64,000 nt of DNA, taken from the NCBI GenBank assembly GCA_010093685.1, contig MU006224.1, forward strand, positions 278,476 to 342,475. The letters run 5' to 3'. Every line of letters starts with the position of its first letter. Position 1 is the first letter of the stretch. Position numbers and translations under genes: made by a program. Below are positions 21,989-33,000 of the stretch, piece by piece. Source of the DNA: Ophiobolus disseminans. Its lineage: Eukaryota; Ascomycota; Dothideomycetes; Pleosporales; Phaeosphaeriaceae. The notes under the pieces were generated by a model, which had not been told where the DNA came from, ran no database searches, and saw nothing but the letters and a program-made list of their open reading frames with translations.

Positions 21989-23266
21989 TTAGTCTATGTA
22001 CACGTGCCAACCAGCTTCGCTACCAAACCACCGCCGCGCCAAATTGCCTCCACTCTCTGTAGGTTGACTGAACGCAGTCATCTCCTTCTCGACTGTCAGT
22101 CCATACAGGAAGTCAGACCTCGCACAGTCCAGCAACCGCGATGCGATGCCTTGCTTGCGATGTTGATTCGAGGTCCATATTCGCGAAATGCCTAGCATGG
22201 CAGGCGTCGTATCTATGCTGATCGATATGGAGGAGCTTTTGTTTTCCGATGGCAACTGGCGGGTTTCCGCAGACGCGTCCTCCTGGCTTAGGACAGTGAA
22301 GGCTTCCCAGATTCTCTCCGCCAGACATGCGCCAATGCATTTCTGGCCGCGGATGTACAGGTATGTCTTGAAGCGGTCAACTGACGCTGATTTGCTCTTG
22401 CTCTTCGCGACTTCTGGTGTGCATGAGTTTTTGGCACGTGCGGGCTCTTTGTCTAGTAAAGAGGTCTGGCTCCACAGCTCTTCATCTGATATAGGCACCG
22501 CTGCAAGGTCGGTATTGACCACCTTCAGCACATCGCTTGTCCTGGTGCGCAGCGCGAGCGCATCTTTGCGCCCAATGACTGCGATGAAGCTGCCGTCCCC
22601 CCCGCTCCAGACCTGCTTCTTCCTCAAGCGCTCCACGATTGCCTTTGTGAAGTCCACTCCTCCGACATTCATCGCATGGAATTTGCGATGGAGCGCTGCA
22701 TCCTCCGCGTTCGACGGTATGTATTCCATCCCACAAATCTTGCATGCCTTTCGGGTTTCACTCGCGAGGTCCAACTGCATCTGCACCATACGCTTCGCCT
22801 TCGCTGGGGGTGGTCTAGGAGGGCTTTGAGCATTGTGGCTGCGTTCCGATAAGGGTGGTTTCGCAGTAGGCGTGGGTTTGATGGTTTTCCTTAAGAAAGA
22901 GAACACTGCTCGTCTCTTTTGGAGTGGTGGAGGAGAGCTGTGTGGTATGGGCGATGATGGTGGACTAGACCGAGGCGCTTCATCTGACCAAACCGCTGGC
23001 GAATTCTTTGGACTCGATGTTGGGGGTTCGGAGGATTCGACCATGTTTATTGAAGCATCTATCGGTGCTCCTGCCGTGTACACCGCCGTCGTCTCGGCTT
23101 CAGTGGTCTCCAATGCGCATGCGACGCGTCTTCGCTTGGTGGGCGCTTCTTCATCGTATAACGAGCGCTTCTGTCGCGAATACGTCTTGACGACTTTTCT
23201 GCAGCACTATTAGTACTGGAACATTCCTGAGAAAAGCTTAACATACTTTGTAAATATCGACGCCAT
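21989..23266 (-). CDS. ECO1: Sister chromatid cohesion N-acetyltransferase ECO1
   Basis: Eco1 acetylates the cohesin subunit Smc3 during S phase and so locks cohesion in the nucleus. Exons are 23266-23247 and 23198-21989, giving 409 residues. The first exon is just 20 nt (MASIFTK...). The intron has a GTATGT donor, a TACTAAT branch site and a GCAG acceptor, and joins to KVVKTYSRQKRSLY, the usual fungal Eco1 start. The C2H2 zinc finger is CKICGMEYIPSNAEDAALHR plus the following KFH (C-x2-C...H-x3-H). The acetyl-CoA site is in GISRIWTSNQHRKQGIASRL, followed by the family C-terminal block EMTAFSQPTESG. The middle is basic and disordered. Confidence 0.93.
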
Positions 23267-24780
23267 TATCGCGTTGCGTTGAATCGAATTCTTGGGGACC
23301 AGCTGCATCGTGAATTGCGACACGCGACTTAGCGCGTTCCGCTAGCGCCATCGCCAATCGACGTCACTCTTGATCTTCTTTCTCGGCACAGTGCTTCAGC
23401 ATTGCACGCGTTATCAGCACGTTCCTGCTTCGACAACGCATCATCAAAGATAAGTTTCGAAAACGTAGAGCACATTTCCTTACCAGTAGCTCCCGCCTCG
23501 TGTAAACCCCGTTAAGCCAAGCGATCGCACACAACACTGAGGGCATCTGAACATAAGCAAAGTCACAGCAGCATTCGATATGGATACTAGTCGCTCTCTG
23601 ATATGCTATATACTTGTTGCATATCGACTTTCAATGCATTGTCCAACCCAGGGTGCGTTTTTGAATCCCTCTGTTTTTCGTATACCTCTTCCATCTTCTC
23701 GTAACCTATCGACAGACACTTATTCTTCCTATCTCTGCTTTTCTTCTTCCCGGCCAGCTTCGCAATCACGGGTCAAATCATCTCCGAAGTCACGCATGTC
23801 CCAGGCTCAATCGAAAAGCGCTGGGGTTAAATCTACACCTTATAGTTCACGAGATACAATCACACCTTGCTATCTTGAATGGTGAAAGGTAGAAGCCCTG
23901 ATTTCTAGGGGATTTTAGTTTACTGGGATTGTACCTTGCCACGAAATCGGCATCGTTTAACGTTGGCATCGAGGGAAACAAATGCCGATCATCTGTGGAA
24001 GTGAAGCTTTGGAAATCAGGATTTTTAGGCCACACCATAGAGGCTGTGTTCTTTACTATTAAGTTCGTATCTATGGTCTATGCCGACACATTCACCAAGG
24101 GCGGCGTACCGCTTTGGCGATGTCTAACTCCCCGGGCCGAGTCCATTTATGCAGCTTAGACGTTCCTTCATTGCGCTGCATGAGTTCTGATTGAACGAGA
24201 TGAGGTGTATGCATTCTCGAGAGCCCCTCGATTATTCAGCAGTATTTCAGAGACCAGGTGTTTCCCACTTCAGCTTGAAGGTCATTGTCGATAAGTATAT
24301 TCAGAGCCCAGCGTTTGAACGCTTCGCAATTATCAAATTTTTCAGCTGACTTTGGGGCGTTTCTTAATATTTCCCCCCGGCATTTTTCTGAGATACGTAT
24401 TCCTAGAAGTCTGGTTTCCGTGTCATCAAAGCTGCGCCTTCTGCGGCACAGAATCAGGGACTCGGAAGGAGTCACAACAACACCGTGCCACAAACCGACA
24501 TATCGCACGCCTGACTTTCACGAATATTGCATGGCAAACATGGCGAGTTAAACACTTTCTACATGGCTTGGGCTGGTGTTGCAAACTCCCTTGAAACAAA
24601 AGTAGCAGGCATGGTACGTCATCTCACTTCTGCAACCTGCGATTGTTAGGTACCTAATCACCCAAGCACTTTTGCCTCATGATTTCCACTTGACCATTTT
24701 AGAGCTGTAAGCAAAGTCCTCAGTCACATCTACCTTGTTATTCAAATCAATTCAATTCCACGGCTACCACGCACTTTACC
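23267..24780. other. Long intergenic stretch with weak frames only
   Basis: About 1.5 kb lies upstream of both ECO1 and the next plus-strand gene. Frames of 60-100 codons occur on both strands (for example minus 23847-24038 and 24236-24508). None has a recognisable domain or supported splice sites. They may be decayed remnants. Confidence 0.4.
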
Positions 24781-26370
24781 ATGGCTCATAACTTCGATCT
24801 TACATTGCCGCCCACAGCACCAGCAAACTACCTATCTCGGGATCACCCTAGAGAAGGGGAGTTTGCAGCTCTCTATACTCTGATACCTTTATCTGAGGCC
24901 AAATTGCGAGAGATCGCCAGCGCGTGCGAACCTAACTACGAAAAAGGCGAAGATGATATAGTGCGCGTAGCACCGGAACCTCATTTTATTTCTCAACCTC
25001 TCCGCGCCGTGTATGACAGCTTCCTGGAACTCGATAGTATCCGGCAATTTGATCCATACTACTTCGTTGTCGTAGTCCACGAGGATTGGAGGAAGGAGGG
25101 GTTGTTGCTCGTCAATATTTACAACGATGACGAGCCTCCTGCAATCGACTCGTTCTTCTGCAAGGCAGAAGACGTGGGCTCGATTGTGTTGAATCTGCAG
25201 ATTGGTAATACAGATTGGTACGAGGCACGAGAGGGCTATGAGGTTGGAGTCGATAATGGGGAAGAGGATGGTGATGACGACGACGAAGACAAAGACGATG
25301 ACGATGAAGGCGATAAAGGCAAAGATGACGAGCCTGAACTACCCACAGATGCAGGAGAGAGACAAAGCGAAGATGAAGGTCCAGAGTACCCGTCCAAGAA
25401 ACCCACCTACGACTACCTCATCCCCATCTACACCCTCGACTCGGTGGACGCTGATGCGGTCATTTCAAGCCTTGAAGAAGACATGGATGACAAACCCAAC
25501 CCATTCACAGACTATCAGATCCGGCACCAAGCAAGTCTCAAGCCAACAAATCCAAGCAGCAAAGACATCAAAACCCTCAGCAAACCAGATCCCCTCATAA
25601 CAGAAGACCTCATCACCCAAGCTTGCGCCCTCCATCCCATCCGCTGCCGCGCAAACAAATGGCTCAACAAAACCTACCTGCTCATCGTCGACACCACCTC
25701 GCCCTCCACCTCGGGCCTCATCCTCGTCAAGCTAACCTGGGACCATACCACCACCGGCCGCACCAAAGCCTCACTCCACACCATCGGCACAAACGCCCCC
25801 CGCAAAACGACCCGCATCCCCGGCACGCTTGACGCCATAAAATACGACTACAACATGATCGCGACCAACACCGCCATTTTCGCTCGCAAGCACCCCGCCT
25901 TCGCAATGTTCTACATCAACGAGGAGCTACCCTTTAATGGCGTCGCGCCCGTCGACGCACCGCATTGGGATCGTAAGTCGCGATCGGAGTACTTCGTGCC
26001 CGCGTGGCGACGCGTGCACCTTCCCTCTTCATCTTCCCCGCAAGCTCCCCCCGAGGAACTCGAAATCGAATGGACACTCCCCGAAGCCGTATCTCGCTTT
26101 CCGTGGTTCTGCTGCGCGAATCGCTTCGAGCCGCTGCTTGATCGGACGTATTTTATCTGGTTTGATCATCTGACGGTGGAGAGGGAGGGCGTGGTGCTGG
26201 TGAGGTATGAATGGGATAGGGATGTGGAGAAAGGGGAGGGAGAGTTGTGGGATGCGAGGGAGGGGAAGGTGTGGATTTTGAGGGTGGGTGCTGGGGAGGC
26301 GATGGAGAGGATTTTGAAGGCGGAGAGGGAGGGGTCGGAGGGGTGGGAATGGGAGGCTTATGGGGGGTAG
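24781..26370 (+). CDS. Uncharacterised protein with three-fold internal repeat and acidic linker
   Basis: This is a single exon of 529 residues, starting MAHNFDLTLPPTAPANYL in good context (ACCATGG). I do not recognise the family. A repeated module is visible three times. The pattern is an aromatic pair and hydrophobic strand, a loop, then G-hydrophobic-hydrophobic-L-V and a W/Y-D end. The copies are FDPYYFVVVVHEDW with EGLLLVNIYNDD (about residues 91-116), LNKTYLLIVD with GLILVKLTWD, and LDRTYFIWFDH with GVVLVRYEWDRD (near residue 465). Between copies one and two lies an Asp/Glu/Lys-rich linker (about residues 160-205). No signal peptide or membrane segment is seen. A role in protein interaction is possible but unproven. 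Confidence 0.75.
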   Translation: MAHNFDLTLPPTAPANYLSRDHPREGEFAALYTLIPLSEAKLREIASACEPNYEKGEDDIVRVAPEPHFISQPLRAVYDSFLELDSIRQFDPYYFVVVVHEDWRKEGLLLVNIYNDDEPPAIDSFFCKAEDVGSIVLNLQIGNTDWYEAREGYEVGVDNGEEDGDDDDEDKDDDDEGDKGKDDEPELPTDAGERQSEDEGPEYPSKKPTYDYLIPIYTLDSVDADAVISSLEEDMDDKPNPFTDYQIRHQASLKPTNPSSKDIKTLSKPDPLITEDLITQACALHPIRCRANKWLNKTYLLIVDTTSPSTSGLILVKLTWDHTTTGRTKASLHTIGTNAPRKTTRIPGTLDAIKYDYNMIATNTAIFARKHPAFAMFYINEELPFNGVAPVDAPHWDRKSRSEYFVPAWRRVHLPSSSSPQAPPEELEIEWTLPEAVSRFPWFCCANRFEPLLDRTYFIWFDHLTVEREGVVLVRYEWDRDVEKGEGELWDAREGKVWILRVGAGEAMERILKAEREGSEGWEWEAYGG

Positions 26371-26721
26371 GAGGGCGTGCGATGTAGGAGAGTTGGGGAT
26401 TTTGATGCACATCTTAATGGGCCATGAGTTGCGTGTTCCCTTCTTTGACGTTGAAGGTAGAAAAGGTAATGTACTGGGTTTAGGATGAACGCTATCGATA
26501 ACGACTACTACATCCAAGTTCAGCTTCAGGCGTCCATAATCACAATACATGCCAGTCTAGGAAGGTGGTAGGTGAAGAAATTGACTGACTCATTTACACG
26601 TGTGAGCATGACTCAGTAGTTTCGAGTGGAGACATATAAGCTGACAGCCTTATTTCCACCAACATTAGCAACAACCAAAGACAAAAATTCCAAGTCACAG
26701 GTTCGTCCAGCTTCAGACAAG
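26371..26721. promoter_or_regulatory. Intergenic; promoter of the GNAT gene
   Basis: This runs from the stop of the repeat protein to the GNAT start. No motif was recognised. Confidence 0.35.
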
Positions 26722-27372
26722 ATGACGCAACAACCCACACCCGCGCACCCAGCAATCATGGAGGCGCAGATCAAAGCCTCCAACATTTCAGAGGACGCAC
26801 CATTGCCTACACCGATCGTCACAACCTCACGCCTCGTAATACGAGCCTTACATCCCAATGACGCCGCCTCGGCTGCTCTCAATGCCAACAGCCCGGCCGT
26901 TGCCAAGTACATGTCCAACGCCTTCCCGCATCCATACACGCTCGAGTCTGCTGAGACCTGGATCGCCATGAATCTTCAGCTCCCATATCAGACCAACTTC
27001 GGCATCTGCAAGGCATCCTCGCCAGACATCCAGATCGGCGGCATCGGCTTGACGCTGGGCGCGGACGTCAGCAGTCACACTGCTGAGGTTGGCTTTTGGG
27101 TTGGCGAAAATTACTGGGGTAAGGGGTATACGACTGAGGCCCTGGAAGGCTTCACCAAGTGGTCGTTCGAGTCGTGGGAGGGTAAGGATGGACAGAGGTT
27201 GAGGCGGCTTTGGGCAAGGGTGTTCAGCGGAAACAATGCGAGTATGCGGTGCTTCGAAAAGTGTGGGTATGCAAAGGAGGGCGTGTTCAAGGGGCATGCG
27301 GAGAAAAATGGCGAAGTGATGGACGTGCATCTCTTTGGGTTGACGAAGGCGGACTGGGAGGCGAGGAGGTGA
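26722..27372 (+). CDS. GNAT-family N-acetyltransferase (RimJ/RimL type)
   Basis: This is a single exon of 216 residues. It transfers an acetyl group from acetyl-CoA to an amine; the substrate is unknown. The ATG at 26722 (MTQQPTPAHPAIMEAQ) is the first in frame, and the ATG at 26758 is a possible alternative. Domain features are the RimL-like start TTSRLVIRALHPNDAASA, motif A/B AEVGFWVGENYWGKGYTTEA with the Q/R-x-x-G-x-G/A-like loop (WGKGYTTEA), and the C-terminal SGNNASMRCFEKCGYAKEGV. It ends 29 nt before the stop of the convergent neighbour, so the two transcripts probably overlap at their 3' ends. Confidence 0.87.
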   Translation: MTQQPTPAHPAIMEAQIKASNISEDAPLPTPIVTTSRLVIRALHPNDAASAALNANSPAVAKYMSNAFPHPYTLESAETWIAMNLQLPYQTNFGICKASSPDIQIGGIGLTLGADVSSHTAEVGFWVGENYWGKGYTTEALEGFTKWSFESWEGKDGQRLRRLWARVFSGNNASMRCFEKCGYAKEGVFKGHAEKNGEVMDVHLFGLTKADWEARR

Positions 27373-27401
27373 TTTCTCTGCAATGAGGCATGTTTTGCGG
27401 A

Positions 27402-28613
27402 TCAAGGTCCGGGCTGGGCGATGTAGGCTTGAAGGCGCATGAGGAGTATCTGCACTATGAGATTGTGTCTTACCGTCTTCATCACCACGCACTTCTCTCC
27501 CTTGTATTCGCTATCAGTGATCAACTGCCGTGCCCTATTTTCTCCCAGCAAATCAGCCAAACTGTACACTGGCACCTTCTGCCCTCGCCATGTAGTGTTC
27601 TTGAACTCGAGTTCTGGACAACGGAGCCGTGGCTGCAGTCGCGGAACAATGGGCTCGACGAACCAGCTGGGGGACGAATGGGTGACTTCCGGAGCGGCGT
27701 GGGGGTCTAGCTTGTCGGCAAACGCTTTCGCAACATACGAGGACCACTTGTCCATCTCAAGCACGATCTCCGACGCGTGATCATGCACGTCATCGGCGCG
27801 TGTTCGTAGGGAGCCGAAGAACAGAATGCACGAGACGTCGTCCACATGCTCAATGTCCTCGGATCTTGGGCTTGCGACGGGTGCCAAGCGTCCTCTGAAT
27901 CCGAGGTTCCAGCTTATCTTCTTGATCAACTGCTTCTGCATCAGGTCCAGAATGAGGTCGGGTAAGTCTTCCCTCCAGACCATGTTCTTGACGTTGCTAG
28001 AGCCGTACTTGGCCTCCATGCGCGAGTAGATGCCCTTCTCCCACGCCTTCTTCTTGCCTAACTGCGTAGTAATCAAATGGCGTAGAGCGAAGCGGTAGGG
28101 AGGGCCGAGCTGCTTCTTCTCGGTAGTGAGCGAAACTGGAAGGAGCCATGGGTCGAGGGTGGTGGGGTGCGGCCGAGCATGCAGAGACGTCAGGAAGGCG
28201 ACAGGGAGCGAGATGAGTGTTGCGCGGCACTGTCGGACTGGTGAAGCCAATGCGTGTGCGAACGGATTTGCTTGTAGCTTCTTCTGAAATGGTGTAAAGG
28301 TTTCGGCATTGGGCCAAAGCTTCTTTTTGTCCCATTGTGACCTCTTCTCGCGCACGACGGGATCTAAGAGAGGAGGCAGAGGCAGCGCCTGGCCATCGCC
28401 ATGTTCGCGAATACGAAATGTCTGGTGCGCATCGTCGCGCGTGGGGCCGAGGTCGTCACCCCGTGAAATGCGAACGTGGTGGGATGTATGGCGGCATTCC
28501 TGTAGTGAAGTCCTAAGTAGGCTGTTGCATGACGCCGGGCGATGGGTCCATCTGCCTAGCATTAGAGAGTAGGATGTGCCGCAGAAGTGCGCGGGCACTG
28601 AGACGGTGAACAT
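27402..28613 (-). CDS. Conserved fungal protein, probably mitochondrial, function unknown
   Basis: This is a single exon of 403 residues from the ATG at 28613. The N-terminus is rich in Arg, Ser and Thr and almost free of acidic residues for about 50 residues (MLGRWTHRPASCNSLLRTSL from the second Met), as in mitochondrial presequences. Conserved-looking blocks are LDPWLLPVSL, PPYRFALRHLITTQLGKKKA, WREDLPDLILDLMQKQLIKK and WRGQKVPVYSLADLLGE. I recall similar uncharacterised fungal proteins but no experimental function. It starts 90 nt from the ClpP start on the other strand, which supports a shared promoter and a mitochondrial role. Confidence 0.72.
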   Translation of the reverse strand: MFTVSVPAHFCGTSYSLMLGRWTHRPASCNSLLRTSLQECRHTSHHVRISRGDDLGPTRDDAHQTFRIREHGDGQALPLPPLLDPVVREKRSQWDKKKLWPNAETFTPFQKKLQANPFAHALASPVRQCRATLISLPVAFLTSLHARPHPTTLDPWLLPVSLTTEKKQLGPPYRFALRHLITTQLGKKKAWEKGIYSRMEAKYGSSNVKNMVWREDLPDLILDLMQKQLIKKISWNLGFRGRLAPVASPRSEDIEHVDDVSCILFFGSLRTRADDVHDHASEIVLEMDKWSSYVAKAFADKLDPHAAPEVTHSSPSWFVEPIVPRLQPRLRCPELEFKNTTWRGQKVPVYSLADLLGENRARQLITDSEYKGEKCVVMKTVRHNLIVQILLMRLQAYIAQPGP

Positions 28614-28703
28614 TTCAAGATGCGTGCAGAGCGGACCTCCGGCTTGGCGCGATCTTCATTTCCACCTCAGCTTCTTCGTGTCACAACTCCCCCAACACAC
28701 AAA
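28614..28703. promoter_or_regulatory. 90-nt bidirectional promoter, mitochondrial unknown / ClpP
   Basis: The two start codons are 90 nt apart on opposite strands, so promoter elements must be shared or overlap the 5' ends. No TATA box is visible. Confidence 0.55.
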
Positions 28704-29510
28704 ATGGCGACAATATTACGGCGTGGCGCTCGGCCTCTAGGACCTCAAGTGCTCCGCAGATATGGCGCTAGGTCAATGTCCAGTCAATTTGGCTTCGGTT
28801 CGCCGTTCCCGTCAGAGCACCACCAGCGCCAGTCACCACAGGCGTTTAGCCCAATCCCGTATGTGACAGAATCAATCGTATGCTACATCTTCCATCCGAC
28901 CTAAAAGTTGGAGCTGACTTTGTAGGGTGGAGGCTACAAAACCTCGGATATCTTCTCACGCCTCCTACAAGAACGAATCATCACGCTAAATGGCGAAGTC
29001 GACGACACCATGTCTGCCACCGTCATTGCGCAGCTCCTCTATCTAGAAGCCGAGAACCCCGAAAAGCCCATCTCCATGTACATCAACTCCCCAGGTGGCA
29101 GCGTGAGCGCAGGGTTAGCCATATACGACACGATGAATTACATAAGAAGTCCGGTCAGTACGACTTGCATGGGCATGGCTGCGTCCATGGGCTCGTTGCT
29201 GCTTGCTGGAGGGGCTCCAGGCCACCGGTATATCCTGCCGCATGCACGCGTCATGATCCACCAGCCCAGCGGCGGGTATCGAGGCAAGGCGAGCGACATC
29301 GCAGATCACGCGAAGGAGATCTTGAGGATACGAGACAGGCTCAACCGCATATACCAGTCGCATCTGACCAAGAAGAGGACGTTGGAAGAGATCGAGAAGT
29401 ATATGGAAAGAGACTACTTTATGGATGCAGAAGAGGCAGTAGAGTTTGGCATTGTGGACAAAATTATGGAGAAGAGGGAGGCGCCAAAGGTGGAGGAGGA
29501 GAGTAAATGA
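28704..29510 (+). CDS. clpP: ATP-dependent Clp protease proteolytic subunit, mitochondrial (ClpP)
   Basis: ClpP forms the barrel-shaped serine protease core that works with ClpX in the mitochondrial matrix. Exons are 28704-28877 and 28926-29510, giving 252 residues. The 48-nt intron is GTATGC...TGTAG. The N-terminal presequence is MATILRRGARPLGPQVLRRY, then PIPYVTES and the mature core. The catalytic triad is Ser145 (GMAASMGSLLLAGG), His170 (ARVMIHQPSGG) and Asp221 (MERDYFMDAEEA). INSPGGSVSAGLAIYDTM is the substrate-binding strand. ClpP is present in moulds but missing from Saccharomyces, which fits the Pezizomycotina assignment. Confidence 0.95.
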
Positions 29511-30098
29511 GCGGCAGAACAAATCAACAGCTCTAAGACAACACCGTTTGCAACAAGCACCCATAGGTCGTGACGACGCACATCCTGGCTTCATTGGATA
29601 CATCCCGTGCAGCAAGAGTGCACCAACGAGGGAAGAATACAAGGGTAGAGAAAGTGACGAACGAATCAGGGCTGGCTACGATACCGTAAAATACACGTCG
29701 AATCATCGTGCTTCGCTCTTGCGCGACGACTGCTCATATTCTGCTATCCCTGTCATGTTCCCCTGTCGGCGACACCAGGCAGTATCTAAGAGATGGTCAG
29801 AGGTCATCACCCTGCTGGGTGGAGGTGGTTTCCCCAGCAATGCACTGATTATTTTGCCACATTCACCTTGAGCATTCTTCTCCTCACCACAATATCCTTG
29901 TCGACGTGAAGGCAAACGAAGACCCCTCACACGTGAGCACGCGGATGGGTGCAGCATTAGCGTCCCCACTTCCCGACTTGGTACGCTTGCACCTACCGCA
30001 GCCCGATAGCAAACATCATAAGCAGCCTTCTCTCCTCTTCCTTACACTCAAATACGGTAGCATTGCGTCGCCTTGCCGTATGAGCGTGCGTCCATACG
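29511..30098. promoter_or_regulatory. Intergenic between ClpP and RdRP
   Basis: This holds the ClpP 3' flank and RdRP promoter. The final 100 nt are C/T-rich. Nothing else was recognised. Confidence 0.4.
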
Positions 30099-33000
30099 AT
30101 GGACATCTTCATACAGCACGTAAGTTTACCCCATGCGTTCAAGATCATAGGTGCGACAGGATTGGATGTCGTGGTACATACTTGAGACTATGACTCGCGA
30201 CAATATTAGTTGCTGTCTCTACATACTACTAACTTCATGGCTCAGGTTCCCGAGCACGTCAACCAAATCGAATTTCGACTGTTCTTGAGAGACAAATTGC
30301 GCTCTTTCGACATTCTTGCCTTCGATGTCTTCAAGAAACAACGCAGTAACTGGGCTATTCTGACCGTAGCTAATCCTGACAACGCCCGACGGTTTCTCTC
30401 GCAGTATGGGTTCCGAGGTAGACAGCCTTTGCTATTCCGATTTGTAACTCTCAACCTGAAGGCCAGTAACAAGAGGGGTCAACCAGAGCCGCTAAAGGTG
30501 GTCACACTCCTTCAAAAAGAAGAGGAATTCAGGTCAAGGCGCCTGCATCAGCCGTCCACCATACAACCATCAGGATCGACCCAGCCAATTTTCGCGTTCG
30601 AGACCTTGATGACCGGAGTCTGGAACCATGATTCTCAAGGTCAACTCAAATTCGATCATAAGTTCAGGGACATGCGCGCTGGCTCTATCACCTTTGGCAG
30701 GCACGCGCTTGTGATCTATCTGAAAAGCACGACCAGTCTTGGGTATGACTGGCACGGTCGAATTGACATTCCGTACGCCATCCTCGAGCACACCATTCCG
30801 TTTGTCGAGAATGGCAAACGTGGCTCGATCACTCTCACTTTAAAATCTCCCCCGAAAATATATCACATCGTAGGCACAGATGATCTGCATCTATACACCG
30901 GAAACCAGGTCAATGGTGACTCCAGCGAACTACCGATGATGGCGAACCTGGCTCTTGGGCTTCCAAGTCGAGGTCGGCGCATCAAGCTGGAGCGATTGTG
31001 CAGTCTGCATCACAACTACGACAAGAATGCGGCTTTGTGTATGGTCTACAAGCTCCTCTTTCCTAGTATCGCTATGGTTTACAAGGCATGGGCTTTCATC
31101 AAGGACTTCAGTGTACCTGAGACTCACTGCTGGAAGACTATGGCATTCCAGGGCGCAGAGCTCGCGCGAACCATCGAGATTGAACTCACTGAACTCGAAG
31201 ACGCGCTTTCTCGTTCGAGTTTGCATTTCGCTGAGAAGTTCCAGGTTCTCGCGCTGGTGTATGAAGGCACGCTCACCCCAGGGCGGATGAAGGAAATGCT
31301 ACAGTACATCTCCTCAACATCGCGAGTTCATGGCTCCAAACTTACAGCCCTTGCGATCCGCAATCTCGGGAGGCAAATTCCTACACCAGGACCTGATGTT
31401 GCATCGACCGAATTTCAGATCGGGACCCTTCAGAGGATCCTCAAAGACAACATAATCGATGCCCAAACAGCAGAAGCAACATATGTTAATTTGCATGGAA
31501 AAAAAAGCAAACAGGAGCATCTAGCGTTGACATACAAAGTAACAGTCACACCGACTGGTACGTACGCCCTTCGCAATGATATATCAATTTGTCATTCGCC
31601 GCAAAATATTTCAGATAGCAGGAATGGCTTGTTTCTTGTCCAATTGCATCAACCGCTAACAAGACCCCTTCTAGGTATCATCCTCCGTGGTCCAGATTGG
31701 AGCGTCTCTAACCGCATCCTACGCAAGTGGGGTGCGAAGCACGCAGAATGCTTCTTACGAGTCTTCTTTGCAGACGAGGATGGTATGTCCGTGTTTTATG
31801 ACTCCAAAGCCTCGCAAGAGCAGGTGTACAGTCGGTTTCGCAACGTGCTACGAGAGGGCATCTGGATCGCAGGACGGCACTTCGAGTTCTTGGGCTTCTC
31901 GCATGCCTCGCTGAGATGCCATCAAACGTGGTTCATGTCACCCATATTGCAAGATGGCAAGATCATTCGCGCAAGAGATGTGATTGCAGACTTGGGCGAC
32001 TTCTCGAACATCAGGTGCAGCGCGAAATGCGCAGCTCGGATTGGTCAAGCGTTTTCTGACACCATCTTCGCCGTGCCCATCCCAGATTCGGCTCTTGTCT
32101 TGGAGAACAAGGATGACGTGGAGAGGAATGGGAGATGTTTCTCGGACGGGTGTGGTACTATGTCATCAGCTCTCTTCCAGAAAGTATGGAAGGCGCTTCC
32201 TCCAGATCGACGCAGCAAGCGCCCTACAGTGCTGCAGATTCGTTACCGAGGAGCCAAGGGTGTGTTGTCTTTGGATTCTACTTTACAGAAAGAGCAGCTA
32301 CACGTTCGCAACAGTATGACAAAGTACATCGCCAAGGAAGGCTGGAAGGACCTAGAGTTGTGCGGCGCGGCGTACCGACCTTTGAAGATGTATCTGAATC
32401 ATCAGTTCATCAAGATCCTCGAAGACCTAGGCGTCCCCTTGAGCAAGTTTTTAGAGGTACAGAACGAAGCTCGCAGCATGCTCGAAAAGGTTATCAAGCA
32501 TCCGTTGAACGCAGCCAGCTTTCTCGGTAAGTTCATGTTTTCACTCTATCACCGCATCTCTCAAGACAATTCAGTGGTAAATATCGATGACAGAGCATGA
32601 GTTGACAGATTTTCAGAGTATTCGCATTCTGGCGTTCACGCTAAGATTCCCAGGCTATTCCAGCTGATGTATTACATCGGAATCTCCTTCCAAGCAGATC
32701 GATTTTTGACCGACATTGTCGAAGTTGCGGCTATGTCAAATCTCAGGAGTTTGAAGTATCGCGCTCGCATTCCAGTTGAGCAAGGCTACCTTCTCTATGG
32801 CATCATGGACGAGACCGGTATCCTTCAAGAAGGCGAAGTCTACATCGTCACAGAGGACGAGAAGGATAACGGACATCGCGACAGGAGTATCCTCGTGGGT
32901 GACAGAATAGTGGTCACCCGAGCTCCCGCTCTACATCCAGGTGACGTTCAGCTCGTCAAGGCGGTCAACGTTCCGGAAGACTCGCCTTTGAGGTATCTCC

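Noticed and set aside
25200..25600. Met/Lys/Thr-rich 132-codon frame inside the three-repeat gene
   Set aside because: It reads the acidic GAT/GAC linker of the real gene in another frame.
31558..31674. Treating the 39 in-frame codons as part of the RdRP
   Set aside because: GTACGT donor, GCTAAC branch site and CTAG acceptor are present, and removal joins VTPTG to IILRGPD as expected for the family.
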